From positions 1 through 15,250 of the forward strand of contig JAFGEM010000003.1 in NCBI GenBank assembly GCA_016931555.1: DNA of 15,250 nt, in the 5' to 3' direction. Source of the DNA: Candidatus Iainarchaeum sp. GTDB lineage: Archaea > Iainarchaeota > Iainarchaeia > Iainarchaeales > GCA-2688035. Below the pieces are notes generated by a model. It did no database searches and had not been told where the DNA came from. It saw nothing but the letters and a program-made list of their open reading frames with translations. Shown piece after piece: positions 7,062 to 12,686 of the stretch; the first letter of the stretch is position 1, and every line of letters begins with the position of its first letter. The position numbers were made by a program, and so were the translations under genes.

Positions 7062-7568
7062 ATGCCAAAGCAAAGGCGCTTACTGATTCGCTTGCGCAAA
7101 CAGCCAAACACATTATCGCGAAACACCAAGCAAGTGCAAGAATTTGTGAGTGCCTCAATAAAAGAATATGCTTCCCAAACATTTGTGCGGGATCTTATGG
7201 CAGGGCTAAATTTTTTAAAGCAAGGGGGCGCAATGCGGGCGGCAAAAAGATTTAACCTTTCAATGAACGCAGATTTTCTGCCCGAAGCAATAAGAGCAAA
7301 AGAAATATTCCTCTGGGAGCGTGTTATTGGTGGGCACATGTTTGCAGCAAGAGCCCAGCAAAAAGGCATTGTTCCCGGAAACCCCAAAGCAGATGTTTTA
7401 GCTTCAAAAATAAGGCGCGAAAACGACGAACTAATAATCAACGCCTGGCACAAAGCAAGCCTCATAACAGACAAAACAAGAGACTCTTTAATGAAAACAG
7501 GCATAGACGCGCCACTAGCGCCGCACTTCGCACTCTATCCAAATAAAAAGAACAAGGGCAGACAGTAA
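7062..7568 (+). CDS. hypothetical basic helical protein, 168 residues
   Basis: I do not recognise a family. The protein starts very basic (MPKQRRLLIRLRKQ) and is mostly helical, with no cysteine, signal peptide or membrane helix. It ends in a disordered KNKGRQ-type tail. Visible stretches such as FVRDLMAGLNFLKQGGAMRAAKRF and FLWERVIGGHMFAARAQQKG look like packed amphipathic helices, and the charge suggests contact with nucleic acid. It has its own TATA-like box and lies between a toxin-antitoxin pair and the MazG/DUF2075 operon, so it may be accessory. The reading frame is intact, and the promoter spacing supports it being real. Confidence 0.7.
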   Translation: MPKQRRLLIRLRKQPNTLSRNTKQVQEFVSASIKEYASQTFVRDLMAGLNFLKQGGAMRAAKRFNLSMNADFLPEAIRAKEIFLWERVIGGHMFAARAQQKGIVPGNPKADVLASKIRRENDELIINAWHKASLITDKTRDSLMKTGIDAPLAPHFALYPNKKNKGRQ

Positions 7569-7618
7569 AAACACACTGCTTTTAATTAAAACCATTAACT
7601 TATACATAACTGTGTTTT
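7568..7618 (+). terminator. inverted repeat with TACATAAC after the gene at 7062
   Basis: AAAACACA (7568-7575) pairs exactly with TGTGTTTT (7611-7618). The TACATAAC motif directly precedes the right arm, and GGGTCTGGGTTTTT follows. The element begins at the stop codon. A terminator or 3'-end processing role is inferred. Confidence 0.4.
7603..7610 (+). repeat. TACATAAC motif, copy in the 7568-7618 element
   Basis: Exact TACATAAC within a 13-base stretch ACTTATACATAAC (7598-7610) that is identical to the copies at 11081-11093 and, reversed, 11518-11530. It begins 34 bases after the upstream stop. Confidence 0.6.
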
Positions 7619-7721
7619 GGGTCTGGGTTTTTCAGGCATCAAAAAAGACAATACAAAGGCTTAGAGACTGCCATCCCTCTCAAATAGACAATATTTAGAT
7701 TATCTCTAATTCCACTATGCA

Positions 7722-7729
7722 TTTAATTC
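7722..7729 (+). promoter_or_regulatory. TATA-like element for the MazG/DUF2075 operon
   Basis: TTTAATTC (within ATTTAATT), 23-30 bases before the ATG at 7752. The 100 bases before it show no further signal I could support. Confidence 0.4.
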
Positions 7730-7751
7730 TAATCCTGCTTTTTTACTTGTT

Positions 7752-8102
7752 ATGAATTTAGAAGAATTGAAGAAAAAGGTTATTGCTTTTCGCGATGAGC
7801 GGGATTGGAAGAAGTTTCATAATCCAAAGGATTTGGCTCTTTCTATTAACATTGAAGCAGGGGAATTGGGCGAGATTTTTCAATGGAGAACAAATGAGGA
7901 AATAATGGGGGCTCTGAAAAACCCAGAAAAATTGCGAGAGTTAAAGCACGAGCTTGCTGATATAGTGATTTATTGTTTGGATCTGGCTGAGGAAACAGGC
8001 GTTGATCTAGAGCAGGCGATTCTTGAAAAGCTGGAGCATAACAAGAAAAAATATCCTGTTGAAAAGGTCAAGGGTTCGGCAAAAAAATATACGGAGTTGT
8101 GA
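7752..8102 (+). CDS. MazG-like nucleotide pyrophosphohydrolase
   Basis: A 116-residue all-helical protein. MazG-fold enzymes cut nucleoside triphosphates to monophosphate and pyrophosphate with magnesium bound by acidic residues. The metal motif is complete: Glu38-Leu-Gly-Glu41 in the AGELGEIFQW stretch, then Glu67-Leu-Ala-Asp70 in HELADIVIY, a spacing within the family's ExxE(12-28)ExxD rule. The size and the NIEAGELGEIFQW pattern fit the single-domain dCTPase-like group rather than the double-domain MazG. Its stop overlaps the GTG start of the DUF2075 gene by GTGA, so the two are translationally coupled. The pairing suggests nucleotide control joined to a helicase/nuclease, possibly for defence; that role is inference. 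Confidence 0.92.
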   Translation: MNLEELKKKVIAFRDERDWKKFHNPKDLALSINIEAGELGEIFQWRTNEEIMGALKNPEKLRELKHELADIVIYCLDLAEETGVDLEQAILEKLEHNKKKYPVEKVKGSAKKYTEL

Positions 8103-9979
8103 CTTTGAAGCTTTATTCAGGGACAATAGGGCAATTTGTTCAAGATGCAATGCAAAATGAGGTTGCGGACAAGATAAGGGAAAGTTTTGAGAGTTATTAT
8201 GGGCGCCGAGTGGGTCTGAGTGAAATGACTTCTTGGACTAATTCGTTGCAGTTTCTTAAGAATGTTTTAGAGAGTTCATCGCCAAGCGAGAACATGATTG
8301 TGCTCGAGTATGAACTGCCATACACAACCCAAAGGATAGATTGTCTCATTTTTGGCAAGGGAGACAACGAAAGGGGGAACGTGTTACTGCTTGAATTGAA
8401 ACAGTGGGAAAAAGTAAAAGACTGCGATATAGACGAGAATGTGGTTACCTTTGTTGGTGGACGAGAGAGAATGGTGTCGCATCCTGCTTATCAAGTCAAG
8501 GGTTACCATTTTTACTTGGAAGATTTTATGCAAATCTTTCAAGAGAATACTGCGCCGAATCTGTCTTCTTGTGTTTACTGTCACAATTACTCAAAAAATA
8601 AAAACGGAGCTTTGTTTTTGCCAAAATTCCAAAAAGTGCTGCAAGATTTCCCTGTTTTCACTAAAGAAGACTTCGAAAAACTAAGCGATTTTTTGAAAAA
8701 AAAGCTCTCTAAAGGTCAAGGCTTGGAAATATTCAACAGGTTTAATGAGAGCAACATTAGCCCGTCAAAAAAACTTGTTGAAGTTGCAGGTTCTATGATT
8801 AAAGGGCAGAAAATGTTTAACCTGATAGATGAGCAGATTACTGCGAATAACACTATCGTTGACAGGGCAAAAAAGTGTTCTAAACTAAAGACAAAATCAG
8901 TGGTAATAATAAGGGGTGGACCAGGAACAGGCAAATCAGTTATCGCGTTAAACGCTTTGGCAGAATTGCTCGGCAAAGGAATGACAGTGTTTCACGCCAC
9001 AGGCTCGGCAGCATTCACAAGAACGCTCAGAAAAATTGTTGGCTCAAGAGCAGATAAACTCTTCAAGTATTTCAACAGCTTTACAAAACACAATGAAAAT
9101 GAAATCAATGTTTTGATTTGTGATGAAGCGCATAGGATCAGAAAAACCAGTGATTCTCGCTACGCCCGCAAAGAGGAAAGGTCAGATATTCCGCAAGTGG
9201 ATGAGCTGATAAAGGCTGCAAAAGTTTCCATTTTTTTCATTGATGATTATCAGGTAGTGACTCCGCAAGAAATCGGAACTACAAAGTTGCTCAGGGAGAC
9301 GGCAAAGAAGTTTAATGCGGAAATATTTGAGTTTGAGCTGCAAACCCAGTTTCGGTGCAGTGGCTCTGATGGATATCTCAACTGGGTTGATAACACTCTT
9401 GGTGTGAGAGAGACAGCCAACACACAGCTTACAAAGGGCGAAAAAATGGAGTTCAAAATATTTGACAGTCCAAAAGCGTTGTACGCAGCAATCAAACAAA
9501 AAAATCTCGAAAAGCAGAACTCTGCGCGGCTCGTCGCTGGTTTCTGCTGGCCTTGGAGCGACCCAAGACCAGATGGTAGTTTGGTTGATGACGTTGTTAT
9601 TGGTGATTTCAAAATGCCTTGGGAGGGAAAAACAGGCAAAAAACTAGCTAAAGGGATTCCAGAAGCGCCGCTATGGGCATTCGACCCAAATGGCGTGAAT
9701 CAAATAGGATGTATCTACACAATACAGGGTTTTGAGTTCGAGTATGTGGGTGTGATCTTTGCCAAAGACTTGACTTATGATTTGGCTGCAAAAAAATGGG
9801 TTGGGAAGCGCGAGAATTCGAGCGATCCAAAGCTCAAAAGAGAAAAAGACGAAGAAAAATTCCTAAACTATGTAAAAAGCATTTACCGGGTTTTGTTGAC
9901 AAGGGGGATGAAAGGCTGCTACGTTCATTTCATGGACAAAAACACGGAAGCGTTCTTCAAATCAAAGTTGCAGCAATAG
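8099..9979 (+). CDS. DUF2075 (Schlafen-group-3 helicase) protein with PD-(D/E)XK-like N-terminus
   Basis: A 626-residue cytoplasmic protein starting at the GTG that overlaps the MazG stop. The N-terminal part opens LKLYSGTIGQF, as do other DUF2075 proteins, and carries YTTQRIDCLIF followed by VLLLELKQW. Asp81 and Glu99-x-Lys101 match the metal-binding core of PD-(D/E)XK nucleases. The helicase part has Walker A GGPGTGKS (273-280), Walker B VLICDEAH (338-345), a superfamily 1-like IDDYQ (381-385), QFRC (417-420), IYTIQGFEFEYVGVI (539-553) and YRVLLTRGMKG (596-606). All core motifs look intact. Cys158, Cys161 and His162 in SSCVYCHNY might bind metal. Proteins of this family are widespread in mobile and accessory regions. 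Action on DNA or RNA in antiviral defence is likely but not shown by sequence alone. Confidence 0.92.
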   Translation: MTLKLYSGTIGQFVQDAMQNEVADKIRESFESYYGRRVGLSEMTSWTNSLQFLKNVLESSSPSENMIVLEYELPYTTQRIDCLIFGKGDNERGNVLLLELKQWEKVKDCDIDENVVTFVGGRERMVSHPAYQVKGYHFYLEDFMQIFQENTAPNLSSCVYCHNYSKNKNGALFLPKFQKVLQDFPVFTKEDFEKLSDFLKKKLSKGQGLEIFNRFNESNISPSKKLVEVAGSMIKGQKMFNLIDEQITANNTIVDRAKKCSKLKTKSVVIIRGGPGTGKSVIALNALAELLGKGMTVFHATGSAAFTRTLRKIVGSRADKLFKYFNSFTKHNENEINVLICDEAHRIRKTSDSRYARKEERSDIPQVDELIKAAKVSIFFIDDYQVVTPQEIGTTKLLRETAKKFNAEIFEFELQTQFRCSGSDGYLNWVDNTLGVRETANTQLTKGEKMEFKIFDSPKALYAAIKQKNLEKQNSARLVAGFCWPWSDPRPDGSLVDDVVIGDFKMPWEGKTGKKLAKGIPEAPLWAFDPNGVNQIGCIYTIQGFEFEYVGVIFAKDLTYDLAAKKWVGKRENSSDPKLKREKDEEKFLNYVKSIYRVLLTRGMKGCYVHFMDKNTEAFFKSKLQQ

Positions 9980-9988
9980 GGCTAGCTC

Positions 9989-10255
9989 TTACGTGCTAAA
10001 GATACAAAAGGAATCCTCAATAGCGCTTTCTATTTGTTCATTGTCTACTGCTAAAGAATTTTTTAGTTGACAGTCTTTTGAAAGCTGTTCAAAAATTTGT
10101 TCCTTGGCTAGGCCAGAGAACAAAAGCCCGATTATTATATCTCCCAATTCTTTTGGGTAACCCATTATACTCAACTCCCGAGCACCCAAGTAGCTTACCT
10201 TAATTTGTTTAGAGGGTTTAAAAATAAAACGGAAGTGGATTTCCTCTATTCGCAT
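9989..10255 (-). CDS. hypothetical protein, 88 residues, coupled to a broken membrane ORF
   Basis: I do not recognise a family. The protein begins MRIEEIHFRFIFKPS, has a hydrophobic helix-like middle (ELGDIIIGLLFSGLAKEQIF) and ends in an acidic stretch (DNEQIESAIEDSF). Two ATGs stand together at 10258 and 10255. The first overlaps the TGA of the upstream membrane ORF as ATGA and the second shares one base with it, so translation is probably coupled to that ORF. The frame also runs back to 10282, but that would read across the upstream gene. It converges with the DUF2075 gene, with nine bases between the two stops. A GGGGGG run just upstream could serve as a ribosome-binding site. Confidence 0.6.
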   Translation of the reverse strand: MRIEEIHFRFIFKPSKQIKVSYLGARELSIMGYPKELGDIIIGLLFSGLAKEQIFEQLSKDCQLKNSLAVDNEQIESAIEDSFCIFST

Positions 10256-10429
10256 CATATTACAATCCCCCCAACAACGCACCCAACCATAAACGCCACC
10301 GCTATTTTTCCGAAGTCAATTGCTTTTTTTTCTTCTCCGCTCGCGATTAGGTCTGCGAGGTTAAGAATTACTGCCCAGGAAGTGCCGACGAAGATGATGA
10401 AGAAGGGGGACGCATATACAATTACACAT
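10255..10429 (-). pseudogene. two-helix small membrane protein ORF with a probable frameshift
   Basis: On the minus strand an open frame runs from 10437 to the TGA at 10257-10255. It encodes two plausible membrane helices (FFIIFVGTSWAVILNLADLI and IAVAFMVGCVVGGIVI) around a charged GEEKKAIDFGK loop, which looks like real coding sequence. The frame has no ATG, GTG or TTG before the first helix. An ATG at 10429, at leaderless spacing from the TATA at 10448-10455, is out of frame. One base fewer in the C run at 10405-10409 (minus strand) would join it to the helices; one base more would join the ATG at 10415. It may be a sequencing or assembly indel, a genuine mutation, a phase-variable run or a rare start codon. 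Confidence 0.5.
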
Positions 10430-10430
10430 A

Positions 10431-10477
10431 ATACACACTACAATGTTATTTTAAACCCATTGTCATTATACACACTA
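10431..10477 (+). promoter_or_regulatory. probable RHH operator: direct and inverted repeats around a shared TATA box
   Basis: A perfect 10-base direct repeat ATACACACTA lies at 10431-10440 and 10468-10477. Between them ACAATG (10440-10445) and CATTGT (10458-10463) form an inverted repeat. At its centre is ATTTTAAA (10448-10455), 25-32 bases before the RHH start codon. Read in reverse it can serve the minus-strand pair. Binding by the RHH protein is inferred. Confidence 0.5.
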
Positions 10478-10479
10478 AT

Positions 10480-10611
10480 ATGGCGAAGCAAGCAAAATAC
10501 GTGAGAAAAAACATTACAATTACAACGGAACACGAAAAATACATTCAAGACAAGGTCATAAACCTAAGCAGGTTTGTGCAGAAAAAGATTGATGCGGAGA
10601 GAAAGAAATGA
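10480..10611 (+). CDS. ribbon-helix-helix DNA-binding protein, 43 residues
   Basis: The ATG at 10480 opens a 43-residue protein, MAKQAKYVRKNITITTEHEK and so on, ending AERKK. The basic N-terminus and alternating ITIT strand form the DNA-contacting ribbon. EHEKYIQDKVINLSRFVQKKID has the two short helices with the NLSRFV turn typical of archaeal RHH repressors and antitoxin-like regulators. Its TGA overlaps the next start as ATGA, so it is coupled to the zinc-binding membrane protein. Tandem repeats sit in its own promoter, which fits autoregulation. It could be an antitoxin, but the downstream protein does not resemble a known toxin. Confidence 0.75.
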   Translation: MAKQAKYVRKNITITTEHEKYIQDKVINLSRFVQKKIDAERKK

Positions 10612-11081
10612 CGAAAAAAGAACAAAGCCTTGCAAAGGATGATTTTTCTATTAATACTGCCCTGCAGTGGGCGCGCTGGTGCCCAGTGCACAATGGAAGT
10701 CCTCCTCCGTTTGATGGGAAGGGTTATCAATGCAAGAAATGCGGCAAATTTGTTTGTGCAATGTGTTTTTACGTTACTTCAAAGGGCCCTAGGTGCCACA
10801 ATTGCTTGAACGACATTCCTGAAACAGAACTGAAGAGTCTCAAGGCATTTTACAGTCCAAAAGCATATTCAAAAACAAGGAAGCAATATCTGGCTTTTGG
10901 CTTAATTCCAATGCTATTCGTTTTTTTTGTTGTAATGCCAATAATACTGTTTTTAGGCTTGTGGAATGAACCAGCGCCAGCTGCCGCAGCTATTGCGGCA
11001 ATGAGTATAACAATTCTCTTTTTTGCAGGAATGTTCTATTTCTACAGAAAAATTAAGAAAGAAGAAGCAAAAACCCCTTGA
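10608..11081 (+). CDS. zinc-ribbon/B-box-like protein with two membrane helices
   Basis: A 157-residue protein. Its N-terminal half carries Cys25 and His28, then CxxC pairs at 42/45, 50/53 and 63/66: eight potential ligands, enough for two zinc ions in a treble-clef or B-box-like arrangement. Two hydrophobic segments follow (about 96-118 and 124-146) with a Pro/Ala-rich turn, then a basic end (YRKIKKEEAK). By the positive-inside rule both ends should be cytoplasmic, leaving the zinc domain inside the cell. Translation is coupled to the 43-residue RHH protein by the ATGA overlap. The layout recalls bacterial and archaeal B-box/zinc-ribbon membrane proteins of unknown function. A TACATAAC motif begins 4 bases after the stop. 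Confidence 0.8.
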   Translation: MTKKEQSLAKDDFSINTALQWARWCPVHNGSPPPFDGKGYQCKKCGKFVCAMCFYVTSKGPRCHNCLNDIPETELKSLKAFYSPKAYSKTRKQYLAFGLIPMLFVFFVVMPIILFLGLWNEPAPAAAAIAAMSITILFFAGMFYFYRKIKKEEAKTP

Positions 11082-11093
11082 CTTATACATAAC
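11081..11093 (+). repeat. 13-bp inverted repeat, left copy, with TACATAAC
   Basis: ACTTATACATAAC, exact reverse complement of 11518-11530; TACATAAC itself is 11086-11093. It is followed by AATTCGGGTTC as in copy 1 and by GGGGTTTG. AAACCCC at 11071-11077 can pair with GGGGTTT at 11109-11115. Confidence 0.65.
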
Positions 11094-11099
11094 CTAAAT

Positions 11100-11450
11100 T
11101 CGGGTTCCGGGGTTTGCGTGCTCCCTGTTTAAATGCCTTTTCCGTTTCGCTTTCAAACCGCTTTTTGCGCGCTGCTGTCTCGTAGAATTCCAAACTCTTC
11201 CGCTATTCTCCCTATATGGGCCTTTCAAGCTACCCCTTGGAACGCTTGCTTTCGCTTTAAAGTGCGAATAAATGCGCTTTAGAGGGAATTGAGGCATCTC
11301 GCGCTGCGCGCGTTCCACTGCAAAATAGCTCAAATCAGCTATTAAACGCATTATAGTGCGCTTTAGCGCCAAAATAGCCCCCTGTCCCTATCCATATAAC
11401 CCGTATTATGCGGCGTATTTCCTAAGGAAATTTGAAAATTTTTTTGTGGA
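11100..11450. other. GC-elevated stretch without a convincing gene; candidate structured RNA
   Basis: Between 11082 and 11558 I see no convincing protein gene. Bases 11101-11400 count to about 49% G+C, higher than the genes around. Complementary pieces include CGGGTT (11101-11106) with AACCCG (11398-11403) and TGGAACGC (11238-11245) with GCGTTCCA (11310-11317). A nine-pair hairpin with two G-T pairs lies within that second pair (11258-11281). AATAGCT/AGCTATT (11324-11343) and ATTTCC/GGAAAT (11417-11431) also pair, the last followed by a T run. Some matches of this size are expected by chance. I found no RNase P, SRP or tRNA signature. A minus-strand open frame of 92 codons (11094-11372) is Arg/Lys-rich and not convincing. 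Confidence 0.35.
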
Positions 11451-11517
11451 ATTCGTGGAAAAATAGTATTAGTGGAAGTGTGGGTGGGAGCGCGTTTGAA
11501 GCCACTCTCAGAATATA

Positions 11518-11530
11518 GTTATGTATAAGT
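11518..11530 (-). repeat. 13-bp inverted repeat, right copy, with TACATAAC
   Basis: GTTATGTATAAGT on the + strand, reverse complement of 11081-11093; the TACATAAC core is 11518-11525 on the minus strand. It begins 33 bases after the stop of the cyclophilin-like gene, in that gene's orientation. Confidence 0.65.
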
Positions 11531-11558
11531 TAGCCTGTTTTTGGGGTTTGAAATGGCT

Positions 11559-11942
11559 TTACTCTGCAAGCCCTATTTTGATCCGCTCATTCTCTGGAAT
11601 AGCATCAAGCTTTTCCTTTTCAACCTTTTCCAATTGCGCGAAAACATTTACTGGAAAATAAGCAACTGAATTGCTCTCTGTACTCATTGGAGTTTTTCCC
11701 CAAAAAATAACAATTCTGGACCCCTCTGGCCAGAAAGCAATTTCCCCGAGAACAAGTGGTTCCTTTTTAGCGTTCTCTTGGGCTATATCAAACCCTATGT
11801 AAAAATAGGCCTCTTGCCCCCATAAATTCGCTTCTCCCTCTATTGGGAGGTGCTTTAAAACAGCCTCAAGTGTCTGTGGGTTGGCATTATTAGCCTGCGC
11901 AAATAAGGGTATTTCTCCTATGCTAACTTTGAGCCTTGGCAT
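11559..11942 (-). CDS. cyclophilin-like protein (TM1367/DUF369 type)
   Basis: A 127-residue protein. The stretches EGEANLWGQEAYFYIGFD, LGEIAFWPEGSRIVIFWGKT and NSVAYFPVNVFAQLEKV match the small cyclophilin-like beta-barrel family typified by Thermotoga TM1367. These share the cyclophilin fold but not the known catalytic arginine set, and their function is not settled. The length is usual for the family and there is no signal peptide. It is a single gene. The TATA-like TTTTAAGC at 11965-11972 lies 23-30 bases before the ATG, so a leaderless transcript is likely. It is divergent from the basic-tail gene, with a palindrome between the two promoters. Confidence 0.85.
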   Translation of the reverse strand: MPRLKVSIGEIPLFAQANNANPQTLEAVLKHLPIEGEANLWGQEAYFYIGFDIAQENAKKEPLVLGEIAFWPEGSRIVIFWGKTPMSTESNSVAYFPVNVFAQLEKVEKEKLDAIPENERIKIGLAE

Positions 11943-11964
11943 GTTAAATTTTTTGGGGTAAGGG

Positions 11965-11972
11965 GCTTAAAA
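11965..11972 (-). promoter_or_regulatory. TATA-like element for the cyclophilin-like gene
   Basis: TTTTAAGC on the minus strand, 23-30 bases before the ATG at 11942. Confidence 0.45.
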
Positions 11973-11980
11973 CAACAACA

Positions 11981-12007
11981 AATTATGTATATTTTAGCTA
12001 CATAATT
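11981..12007. promoter_or_regulatory. perfect palindrome in a divergent promoter region
   Basis: AATTATGTA (11981-11989) and TACATAATT (11999-12007) are exact reverse complements separated by nine bases. The palindrome lies between the TATA-like boxes of the cyclophilin-like gene (-) and the gene at 12051 (+). Each arm carries TACATAAT, one base from the TACATAAC motif. An operator for a dimeric regulator is plausible. Confidence 0.45.
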
Positions 12008-12020
12008 AATTTGTGTTTTA

Positions 12021-12028
12021 ATTAAATT
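12021..12028 (+). promoter_or_regulatory. TATA-like element for the gene at 12051
   Basis: ATTAAATT, 23-30 bases before the ATG at 12051. Confidence 0.5.
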
Positions 12029-12050
12029 TTCTTTGCTCCTTTTTGTTTAA

Positions 12051-12686
12051 ATGCGCAGGTCTTTAAGGAAAGCAAAAAAGAAGCCCAGAAAAAAGGTTTC
12101 TATGAAGAAGCGCGGTTTTAAACACCGCCTGTTGAGGTATGGTGTGCCGCTTGCAATGGGTGCTGCCCTTGTCGGCGTAAGCTACAAGTTTCTCGCTAAA
12201 AAGCCTCTCGCGCATGTTGAGCCGCCTGCAAAGAAACGCGTGCTTGAACAGTATAATGCTTTGCGCGAGCTTGGTAGGAGAAGGTGCCTTGTTTTGAATC
12301 CTTTTGTTGTGCAGAATAAAATTTATTTTGAGCAGACAATGGATTCTTTTCACAGGAATATTTTTTCCCAGTTCAAAAGAGTTGGCAGGGAGGAAGGAGG
12401 AGTAATTTTTTTTATTCCAAGTGAAAAGCGTTTTCATTTTCAGACTTTTGAGTCTCCTGAAGGCAAGCGCATGGAGAGTGCTTTGCGCAAAGCAGAGAGG
12501 GGAGATTTTTCTGGTTCCGCGCGCATTATTGATGCGCTTGGAAAGTGGCAGTGGACTGATACTTTGACTTTGCCTTCTGGGCAAGAGATTAAATTAACCG
12601 GGGATTTTTTGGTTGACAGGTTTAAACTTTATATGGCTCTTTGGGAGAAGAGAAGGGCGTTGCAGCAGCAGGGTAGAGTTGTATAG
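12051..12686 (+). CDS. membrane-anchored protein, N-terminal part of a frameshifted gene
   Basis: This 211-residue frame starts at an ATG with a well-placed TATA-like box. It opens with a very basic stretch (residues 1-28, Arg/Lys-rich), then one membrane helix (about 30-50, YGVPLAMGAALVGVSYKFLA). A soluble region follows with no domain I recognise (for example NPFVVQNKIYFEQTMDSFHRNIF and GKWQWTDTLTLPSGQEI). It ends RRALQQQGRVV at a TAG, while the +1 frame continues as coding-like sequence to 13167. A single extra base near the CAGCAGCAGGG run (12663-12673) would explain the break. With the positive N-terminus inside, the rest would face outward. The two parts together would make about 370 residues. 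Confidence 0.7.
   Translation: MRRSLRKAKKKPRKKVSMKKRGFKHRLLRYGVPLAMGAALVGVSYKFLAKKPLAHVEPPAKKRVLEQYNALRELGRRRCLVLNPFVVQNKIYFEQTMDSFHRNIFSQFKRVGREEGGVIFFIPSEKRFHFQTFESPEGKRMESALRKAERGDFSGSARIIDALGKWQWTDTLTLPSGQEIKLTGDFLVDRFKLYMALWEKRRALQQQGRVV

Noticed and set aside
6965..7618. Integron cassette array: CTAAC/GTTAG hairpin after the toxin gene and structured sequence after the next gene
   Set aside because: Only one site has attC-like ends, its right core (GTTAGAA) breaks the last position of the consensus, no L-type inner pairs are present, and no integrase is in the window. The next gene's end does not match.
7717..7755. A 12-residue hydrophobic ORF overlapping the MazG start as ATGA
   Set aside because: It contains the TATA-like box of the MazG promoter, so it would not be on the main transcript; the overlap is probably chance.
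10205..10504. A 99-codon + strand frame across the divergent region
   Set aside because: It runs antisense to the two-helix ORF and through the RHH promoter and start; the minus-strand reading and the RHH gene explain the sequence better.
11094..11372. Minus-strand open frame of 92 codons
   Set aside because: The sequence is very rich in Arg, Lys, Ser and Ala with no recognisable domain, in a GC-elevated stretch where stops are rare by composition. It is kept only as an alternative to the RNA idea.
11100..11404. RNase P RNA or SRP RNA
   Set aside because: The length fits, but I could not find the ACAGAAA or GGAAG-type conserved pieces of RNase P, nor the SRP helix 8 loop, on either strand.
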